Shown here piece after piece: positions 58,585 to 64,000 of a DNA stretch of 64,000 bases. Made by a program: the position numbers and the translations under genes. Numbering within the stretch: the first letter of the stretch is position 1; each line of letters starts with the position of its first letter. Source of the stretch: Rhizomicrobium electricum (lineage in GTDB: Bacteria; Pseudomonadota; Alphaproteobacteria; Micropepsales; Micropepsaceae); NCBI RefSeq assembly GCF_011762045.1, contig NZ_JAASQS010000009.1:124001-188000 (forward strand), read 5' to 3'. The notes beneath the pieces are model-generated. The model was not told the DNA's origin. It saw nothing but the letters and a program-made list of their open reading frames with translations, and did not search any database.

Positions 58585-59664
58585 GTGTCGTCAGCCGCCC
58601 AACTCGATCACGCCCGCGGGTTCTCCATGCTGAAGCCGGACGAACTCGACCGTATACTGATGGAGCACAAGGCGTTTCTGGCCAACGCCCGCAACGGCCG
58701 TCGCGCGACGCTGATTTCGCATTTCCTGGCACAAGCCGATCTATCGAACTGCATGCTGGCGAAGGCCGACCTCTCCGGCACGATACTGACCGGCTCGAAC
58801 CTCAAGTTCAGCAACTTCTCGGAAGCGACGCTCTATTGCTGCGAGATGGGCAACGTCGATGCGCGCTACACCAACTTCGCGCGCGCCGACATGCGCGGCG
58901 TGACTCTCAGCGGTTCCAATCTCAGTCACGCGCGGCTCGACGGCGCCGATTTCCGCTCCGGCCGACTGCTCAAGAACAGCGCCGGCATCGAAGCCGTGAT
59001 CGATCGCAACGGTTCGGCGGCCGGTGTCGACTTCAGCTATTGCTCGCTCAACGGCGCGACCTTCGAAGGCGCCGATCTCAAAGGCGCCGATTTCACCGGG
59101 GCGATGCTGATCGGCACCAAGTTCAAGGGCGCCAAGATGAACGGCGTCGTCCTCAAGGACGCGGTTCTTACCGATGTCGACGTCAGCGAAATGCAGTTGC
59201 CGCCCGAAGCATTCAAGGACTGCATCATGCCGCCGACCAGCGCGGCGGTCGCAATCCGGCCACAAATCCTGTTCCGCCTCACCTCCCACCAGACATGGGT
59301 CGAGTCCGATGCGCAGCTCGGAACCTTCGCGGTGCTCGACGGCATGGATCTTCGCCCCGTCGCCACGCAGATCGGCAAGTACAAGCTGACGGCCATTTCG
59401 GCAAAAAATGTCATTGCTGCCGGCGTCGACTTCTCCTGCACCGAACTGCAAGGCGCCAATTTCGAAGGCGCCGATCTCAGGGGCGCGAGCTTCGAAGGCG
59501 CCGATCTCCGCGGCGTGCGTTTCAAGGGCGCCTTGCTCCACCACGCCAGATTCCTGGGCGCCGATATGCGACCGCTGGTTCTCAAATCGGGCGAAATTTT
59601 GGAAACCGATATTTCCGAGACAGCGTTTACCGCCGGGCAGCACGCCGAGGCAGTGTTCTCATAA
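58585..59664 (+). CDS. pentapeptide-repeat protein
   Basis: A 359-residue cytoplasmic protein with two blocks of pentapeptide repeats (A[DN]LxX). Block one is about residues 50-185 (ADLSNCMLAKADLSGTILTG, then ADFTGAMLIGTKFKGAKMNG), block two about 280-345 (CTELQGANFEGADLRGASFE). Between them about 85 residues (KDCIMPPTSAAVAIRPQILF and on) lack repeats. The right-handed quadrilateral helix of such proteins sometimes mimics DNA (Qnr/MfpA), but most have no known role. Start GTG 58585 is preceded by GGAG; ATG 58627 is possible. It diverges from the TetR/Sel1 gene (223 bases between starts). Confidence 0.82.
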   Translation: MSSAAQLDHARGFSMLKPDELDRILMEHKAFLANARNGRRATLISHFLAQADLSNCMLAKADLSGTILTGSNLKFSNFSEATLYCCEMGNVDARYTNFARADMRGVTLSGSNLSHARLDGADFRSGRLLKNSAGIEAVIDRNGSAAGVDFSYCSLNGATFEGADLKGADFTGAMLIGTKFKGAKMNGVVLKDAVLTDVDVSEMQLPPEAFKDCIMPPTSAAVAIRPQILFRLTSHQTWVESDAQLGTFAVLDGMDLRPVATQIGKYKLTAISAKNVIAAGVDFSCTELQGANFEGADLRGASFEGADLRGVRFKGALLHHARFLGADMRPLVLKSGEILETDISETAFTAGQHAEAVFS

Positions 59665-59923
59665 AGCCGCAGTCCTGGTCTAAATCAACATCGTCCCAAA
59701 ATGGTACGGCACGCATTAAGTGTTTCCGCCGTACACGGACGACCATCCGATTCGCGTTGACGCTTGAATCGTCGCGAAAATTTTCCGACGCGCAGCAATA
59801 GCGGAATATCCCCACTATGATTGACGGGACACTCCGTACGCGGAACTACCAGCTTTCGATTCGGTAACCATGCGGTCAGGCTCGCCCCAATACCGGTTGT
59901 GACAAAAACGGGATGGGAACGCG

Positions 59924-60634
59924 ATGACATCGACTGCAGTACGCTTACGCGCAGTGGCCGACGACGACCTTGTTTCTGCCGACGTCCAGCATCTTGGAAT
60001 TTCCGGCCATCTCGAGCGTTTGAAGGACTATGCAGTCCGTTTGCGCTTTCATCGCGGCGATACGATTGCGGCAGCCGGCGATGCCGCCGCCCACATTTAC
60101 GCCGTGAGCGCCGGATGTTTGCGCCTTACCCATCACGGCAATGACGGCCGCCGCCACATCGCCGATTTCCTGTTCGGCGGCGATCTCTGGGGACTGGGCG
60201 ACGCCGACAACTTTGCCTTGTCGGCGGAAGCGGTATCGCCGACCACGATTACGGCCTATCCGCGGCAGCAATTCGACCGGCTTGGGGAAGGCAATAATCG
60301 TCTTCGTTCGGAAATTTTCGCGCACCTTTCCGCCTCCATCCAGCGCGCACACCGGCATCTCTACCTGCTCAGCTGCCTCAGCGCCCGCGAACGCGTCGCG
60401 ACGTTCCTTACGCGGATGATGCAGAAGTCACAGCTTGTTTACGGCGCCCGCCTCGATCTGCCCATGGGACGCCAGGATATAGCCGATCATCTCGGCCTCA
60501 CCGTCGAAACGGTGTGCCGGGCGTTAGCGGCCTTGAAGGCCGAGAGCGTAATCGAGGTGCCGAATGCGCACCTCGTGGTTGTGCGGGACGGCTCGGCGCT
60601 TTCGGCCGTAGCCGGCGAGCCGTCCCTTTCCTGA
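59924..60634 (+). CDS. Crp/Fnr-family transcriptional regulator
   Basis: A 236-residue regulator. A cyclic-nucleotide-binding-type beta roll covers residues 30-120 (LRFHRGDTIAAAGDAAAHIYAVSAGCLRLT, in part), then the dimer helix (IFAHLSASIQRAHRHLYLL) and a Crp-type HTH with MGRQDIADHLGLTVETVCRALAALK. It lacks the N-terminal cysteine cluster of Fnr, and the cAMP-binding signature is not intact, so it is closest to the FixK/NnrR group; the effector is unknown. Recognition helix sequence VETVCRAL resembles FixK/Fnr, predicting TTGAT-N4-ATCAA-like targets; none was identified nearby. Confidence 0.88.
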   Translation: MTSTAVRLRAVADDDLVSADVQHLGISGHLERLKDYAVRLRFHRGDTIAAAGDAAAHIYAVSAGCLRLTHHGNDGRRHIADFLFGGDLWGLGDADNFALSAEAVSPTTITAYPRQQFDRLGEGNNRLRSEIFAHLSASIQRAHRHLYLLSCLSARERVATFLTRMMQKSQLVYGARLDLPMGRQDIADHLGLTVETVCRALAALKAESVIEVPNAHLVVVRDGSALSAVAGEPSLS

Positions 60635-60693
60635 GTTTTCGTGTAGCTGTTGCCCGCTCTTGCGCGTTGTAGGGGGGCCAGATGGGTTGAGCC

Positions 60694-62358
60694 ATGCATA
60701 CGGCCTTCGAAATCATAATGGGTGCATACCTGTTCGTTCTGTCCAGCGTCTCGCGGCTGGCGAACTGGCTTACCGTCCTCGGCGACGATCCCGCACATCA
60801 CTACAGCCTCGCTGCCGTGGTGGTGACGTCGCTGCTTCTCGGTCTCGGCTGCAGTCTGTGGGCGATCGTGACTCATTTGCGCCACAGATCTTACCGCGCC
60901 TCGATGCGCGCCGCCCTCGCCCGCGCCCAATCCGACGTGCGCTTCCGCGAAGCCATGATTTCCGCATGTCCCGAAGCGATCGCGGTGCTCGGCTCCGATA
61001 TGAACGCACCGCTCAGCTATCGCGGCGGCGCCGGCCTGTTGCAGTCATGCCTCGACGGCCCCGACGCGCCTGCCCTCGCCGCCAAGCTTGAAGATCTGCT
61101 GGCGTCCGGAACCGGATTCGCCGCCACCGTGCGCACCGCAAGCTTCCCGCAGGTTGCCGTGCGCGGCTGTGCCGTCGGCTCCCGTGCTGCCGTCTTCTTC
61201 CGCATCGATCGCGCCAGCGACGAACCGGACCACGATTTTGCCGCAATCCTCGACGCCCTGCCGCTGCCGATCTGGATCCGCAACCGGCACCTGGTGCTGA
61301 CCTGGGCCAATCGCGCGTTTCTGGCGGCGACCGGCTCGGCGACGCTGCGCGAAGCCCTGCTCACCGATGCCAGCCTCGATCGCTCCGAACGCGATCTGGC
61401 GCGCACCGCCAGCGAAGGCCGCGACGTGACGGCCGCCAAGCGCTATGCCGTGGTCAACGGCGAGCGGCGCTCGCTGTCGATGGATTTGAAGCGGCTGAAC
61501 GACCGCTCCATCGCCGGGTTTGCCGTCGACACAACGGCGCTGAGCCGGGCGGAGGCGCAGTTGCAGCTTTCGATCGATGCCTTCGGGGCGGTGCTCAACA
61601 CGCTTGAAACCGCAGTCGCAATTTTCGGTGCCGATCAGAGACTGGTCTCCTACAACAGCGCTTACGTGCGTATGTGGCATCTGCCCGAAGCCTGGCTCGA
61701 TGCCCATCCGACCTTCAGCGACGTGCTCGATCGCCTGCGCGAGATGCGGCGCGTCCCCGAACAGCGCAATTTCGCCGCCTGGAAAAAGGAACACCTGCAG
61801 CAGTTCCACGAAGCGGGCCAGCATGTACTCGAGACCTGGCACCTGCCGACCGGCATGAGCGTGGACGTCCGCTCGGTGCCGTATCTGCTGGGCGGGACCG
61901 TGTATCTCTTCCGCGACATCAGCGAGCGGCTGCGCATGGAAACGACGCACCAGCTCCTCCTCAATACGCAGCGCGCGCTCGTCAACACCGTCGATCAGGC
62001 CTTGGCCCTGTTCGGCCCGGACGGCCGGTTGCGCATGCACAACGACGCTTTCACCAAGCTGTGGCAGTTCGCAGAGAGAGAACTCGCGGGCGAGCCGCAC
62101 CTGACCAAAATCGCCGATCTGTGCGCCGCGCGCATCGGTCGGGACGGCATTTGGAGCATGATCGCGGCCGGCGTGAACGCCAGCGAACCCGAACGCCTCG
62201 GAGAATGGGGCGATCTCGCACGGGCCGACGGCAAAGCCCTGTCGCTGGACGTGACCCGCCTGCCCGATGGCGCCACCTTGGTGACGTTCACCGACAACAC
62301 CGATCTCGCCCAGTTCACCGAAACGCTGTTGAAGCCGAAGGTCGTCACCGCAGCGTGA
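60694..62358 (+). CDS. membrane PAS-domain protein lacking a kinase domain
   Basis: A 554-residue protein. TM helices are at about residues 5-25 and 38-60; three PAS-like domains follow, centred at about 180-270 (ILDALPLPIWIRNRHLVLTWANRAFLAATG), 290-410 (LETAVAIFGADQRLVSYNSAYVRMW; TVYLFRDISERLRME) and 420-545 (QALALFGPDGRLRMHNDAFTKLW; ATLVTFTDNTDLAQFTE), shown in part. In alphaproteobacterial homologues this arrangement leads into HisKA and HATPase domains, but here the frame stops directly after the last PAS, and no kinase remnants are found downstream. It follows the Crp/Fnr gene by 59 bases, so co-transcription is likely. Confidence 0.8.
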   Translation: MHTAFEIIMGAYLFVLSSVSRLANWLTVLGDDPAHHYSLAAVVVTSLLLGLGCSLWAIVTHLRHRSYRASMRAALARAQSDVRFREAMISACPEAIAVLGSDMNAPLSYRGGAGLLQSCLDGPDAPALAAKLEDLLASGTGFAATVRTASFPQVAVRGCAVGSRAAVFFRIDRASDEPDHDFAAILDALPLPIWIRNRHLVLTWANRAFLAATGSATLREALLTDASLDRSERDLARTASEGRDVTAAKRYAVVNGERRSLSMDLKRLNDRSIAGFAVDTTALSRAEAQLQLSIDAFGAVLNTLETAVAIFGADQRLVSYNSAYVRMWHLPEAWLDAHPTFSDVLDRLREMRRVPEQRNFAAWKKEHLQQFHEAGQHVLETWHLPTGMSVDVRSVPYLLGGTVYLFRDISERLRMETTHQLLLNTQRALVNTVDQALALFGPDGRLRMHNDAFTKLWQFAERELAGEPHLTKIADLCAARIGRDGIWSMIAAGVNASEPERLGEWGDLARADGKALSLDVTRLPDGATLVTFTDNTDLAQFTETLLKPKVVTAA

Positions 62359-62405
62359 GCGGCTTTAGTCGGGCGTCCCAGCCAAAATCGGCGCAGCGCG
62401 GCGCC

Positions 62406-62990
62406 TTACGCCCAGAGCTGGGCCACAGTCCGGTCGATCATGTCCGCAAAGGCTTGAACCCGCGACGGCACGACGGCGCTGCCAAACCGCGAGCGTTCGC
62501 CGTATTCGCGCAAGGTCTCCAGCCAGTCGCGGCGCTGTTCGAGGCTGATCGAAGAGACGCAGCCGATCAGCACCGGCTCTTCCGGTTCGATGCCCGGTAC
62601 GGCCAGCATCGGCGACCGCTCCGGCCCGCGCAGGATCGAGCGATATGCAAAAGCCGGCATATCCATCGTCACCACAATGTGCGCCTTGCGCGGTGCCACG
62701 CGGGAAAACAGCGTGGTCAGCGGTGCCGGCGGTTTGTCGAACCACAGCGGAAAGACCAAGGCGAGACGGTCCGCCTGCTCGATTTCCGACAGCATGGCGG
62801 CGGCGGCCGCATCGGGCTGATCGCCTTCCGCCAGACATTGCAACGAGGACAGGGCCAGTTCGCCGACGCTCACGGACGATGCGTCCCACCCGCCGGTCTT
62901 GCCTCCGCGCACATACGCCTGGGTCAGCGCGGCGCAGAACCGCTCCTGGCGCGGATCGGGATGACCATTGACGACGATGAGGCGATGCAT
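62406..62990 (-). CDS. flavodoxin-fold NAD(P)H dehydrogenase (quinone)-like protein
   Basis: A 194-residue protein of the flavodoxin_2 family (NQO/MdaB/KefF type). The FMN-phosphate loop is LIVVNGHPDPRQERFCAAL near the N-terminus; the isoalloxazine-binding loop is RLALVFPLWFDKPPAPLTTLFSRV (in part). It probably reduces quinones or electrophiles with NAD(P)H. The C-terminal half (GCVSSISLEQRRDWLETLREYG) is less conserved. It converges on the PAS gene and is divergent from nothing immediate; a degenerate receiver gene lies upstream on the same strand. Confidence 0.82.
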   Translation of the reverse strand: MHRLIVVNGHPDPRQERFCAALTQAYVRGGKTGGWDASSVSVGELALSSLQCLAEGDQPDAAAAAMLSEIEQADRLALVFPLWFDKPPAPLTTLFSRVAPRKAHIVVTMDMPAFAYRSILRGPERSPMLAVPGIEPEEPVLIGCVSSISLEQRRDWLETLREYGERSRFGSAVVPSRVQAFADMIDRTVAQLWA

Positions 62991-63117
62991 ACTGGCCTTT
63001 TACTCTGGTGGCGGTTCCTATCCGGTTACCGGCTCAGCCGATCCGGCGGCCTTCCATGCCGTAAGCGGACGATCCGCTGCGTTTCACCGGTAGAACGCCG
63101 CAGGAGCGCCGGCGGTT

Positions 63118-63501
63118 TCACGCCGACAGGCGTTGCGCCTGATCGAGCACGCTGCGCGCCGCGACCATCGACTGAATCCATCGCATGATCCGCAGCGGAC
63201 TGGCATCGCGCGGAATGACATCCATCACGTTGCCGCAATTCAGTTCGGAAATTGCCACTTCCGAGCCCGGATCGACGATCAGGAGTGCCGGCGTGGTAAT
63301 TCCGTAATCGCGGAATAGCCGAAGCGTGCGATAACCGGCTTCGCCTGCCATGTCGATAACCAGGCAAAGCGCGGCCCCATAGATGCCTGCATCCTCAACA
63401 GATTGCGGTGTCCAGACATCCAGACCACATCCCGTGAAGAGTCCGGCAAAGTCCGCGCCGTCGTCATGCCCCGCACTGATCAGACAGATTCCGCGCGTCA
63501 T
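63118..63501 (-). CDS. stand-alone degenerate receiver-domain protein
   Basis: A 127-residue protein with the length and alternating pattern of a single receiver domain: ICLISAGHDDGADFAGLFTG, AALCLVIDMAGEAGYRTLRLFRDYG, PALLIVDPGSEVAI and MDVIPRDASPLRIMRWIQSM. The Asp in CLVIDMAG occupies the phospho-acceptor place, but the acidic pair after beta1 is displaced, the conserved Thr/Ser after beta4 is replaced (IVDPGS) and the invariant Lys is Arg (IPRDASP). It is therefore likely a pseudo-receiver that does not use phosphorylation in the standard way. A FixJ-type gene begins divergently at 63755. Confidence 0.65.
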   Translation of the reverse strand: MTRGICLISAGHDDGADFAGLFTGCGLDVWTPQSVEDAGIYGAALCLVIDMAGEAGYRTLRLFRDYGITTPALLIVDPGSEVAISELNCGNVMDVIPRDASPLRIMRWIQSMVAARSVLDQAQRLSA

Positions 63502-63754
63502 GCGATGCCCTTACCTTCAATCGGGAGATCGTGTCCTCTCCCGAGAGGGTGTACAATGCGGTGTTATGCTTACCGTTCCATTCCGGCACAACAGGTATCA
63601 GTGCTTCCGCGTACTTTCATTGTTAAGTGCCTATGACAGAATCGCACAGGAACGGTCTGGGTTTGTAAGCTTTGCACACTATTAAGCTTAGCGGCTTGGC
63701 GCCGCATGGCGTTTGTCTTGCGCCCGCGGCATTGAAAGCGCGCGAGGCACCGCA
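63502..63754. promoter_or_regulatory. divergent intergenic region with paired TAAGCTT sites
   Basis: No gene was found. TAAGCTT occurs at 63666-63672 and TAAGCTTA at 63683-63690, centres 17 bases apart, and a TATTAA -10-like sequence (63680-63685) is between and within them. The region must hold promoters for the pseudo-receiver (minus) and FixJ-type (plus) genes. Confidence 0.25.
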
Positions 63755-64000
63755 ATGAACACAAATCCTGCAATCTGCATTGTCGACGACGACGGAGACA
63801 TCCGCACTTCATTGCGCGTGCTCCTCGAAGCGGCCGATTTCACGGTGCGCGATTACGCCAGTGCGGTCGAGTTTCTCGATGCCGACGTTTTCACTGCAGC
63901 GTGCGTGATCGCGGATCTCTGCATGCCCGAAATGGACGGGCTCATGCTTCAGCGCGAAGTGGCCCGCCGCCGCGGCGATCTTCCGGTCGTGTTCGTGTCG
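63755..64000 (+). CDS. FixJ-family response regulator, N-terminal part
   Basis: Only the first 82 codons are inside the window. They form the start of a receiver domain: ICIVDDDGDIRTSLRVLLEA with the acidic residues at 11-13, and the phospho-acceptor Asp54 in CVIADLCMPEMDGL, the same position as in FixJ. The continuing VARRRGDLPVVFVS leads to beta4. FixJ-type regulators end in a LuxR HTH and are usually paired with a PAS-containing sensor kinase; here the neighbouring PAS protein has no kinase domain. Confidence 0.85.
   Translation, partial: MNTNPAICIVDDDGDIRTSLRVLLEAADFTVRDYASAVEFLDADVFTAACVIADLCMPEMDGLMLQREVARRRGDLPVVFVS

Noticed and set aside
1-64000. CRISPR array, prophage, IS element or replication origin
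   Set aside because: No regularly spaced direct repeats, cas genes, transposase or integrase, phage structural genes, dnaA boxes cluster or par genes were found; the only mobile-like features are the small palindromic repeats and one HGR-motif gene.

Overview
The window is a GC-rich (roughly 60 to 65 percent by eye) chromosomal segment from an alphaproteobacterium. Pointers are a PopZ-type polar organiser next to valS and tolC, a bacterial NDUFS4-like complex I accessory subunit between tRNA-Arg and tRNA-Pro, a two-domain cold-shock protein followed by a DUF192 lipoprotein, and an alaC-hom-glpX / recJ neighbourhood. The carbohydrate and peptide genes (GH13, GH28, xylose isomerase, POT peptide transporter) fit a soil or root-associated heterotroph, perhaps of the Rhizomicrobium/Micropepsales kind; that placement is an impression, not a result. 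No rRNA genes, CRISPR arrays, complete prophages or IS transposases were seen.

Layout. 0-6 kb: end of an OpgG/OpgD periplasmic glucan gene, polysaccharide deacetylase, CapA-like protein, a beta-barrel protein, a secreted PEP-CTERM serine protease with a sigma-54-like promoter, and an old yellow enzyme. 6-13 kb: glycine-zipper protein, valS, popZ, tolC, tRNA-Cys, a possible small RNA ended by a strong terminator, tRNA-Asn, and a methylmalonyl-CoA decarboxylase-like gene. 13-24 kb: secreted hypothetical, an intergenic palindromic repeat, two tandem DUF4139 proteins, then a sulfur/methionine run (cysK, sseA, GNAT, POT transporter, metC, hisI) with two ATGA overlaps. 24-32 kb: methyltransferase, lactone oxidase, tRNA-Arg, NDUFS4-like, tRNA-Pro, DUF192, double cold-shock protein, CoxG-like protein, and an EF-hand protein divergent from an OmpR/HisKA two-component pair. 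32-45 kb: Fe-S scaffold protein, GH13, a ClpP paralogue, a large secreted protein of unknown function, xylA, rifampin ADP-ribosyltransferase, YgiQ radical SAM protein, GH28, a spermidine-synthase-like protein, and tRNA-Glu with clear promoter and terminator. 45-52 kb: recJ, a short accessory insert (ankyrin protein, phage-type HGR protein, second copy of the palindromic repeat), glpX, hom, alaC. 52-64 kb: OmpA-like lipoprotein, a polytopic membrane protein, argC, a membrane-anchored TetR-HTH/Sel1 protein, a pentapeptide-repeat protein, and a signalling cluster (Crp/Fnr regulator, kinase-less PAS protein, flavodoxin-fold reductase, degenerate receiver, start of a FixJ-type regulator).

How parts fit together. 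LacI-type operator sequences precede xylA, and a related site precedes the secreted protein just downstream of it, suggesting a pentose or plant-polymer regulon whose repressor lies outside the window. The sulfur genes form one transcription direction from 17.8 to 23.7 kb. The most unusual protein is the TetR-HTH, coiled-coil, transmembrane, Sel1-repeat fusion at 56.7-58.4 kb, which has the topology of a one-component membrane transcription factor. The most unusual DNA is a palindromic element of about 180 to 200 bp present at 14.5 and 48.0 kb.
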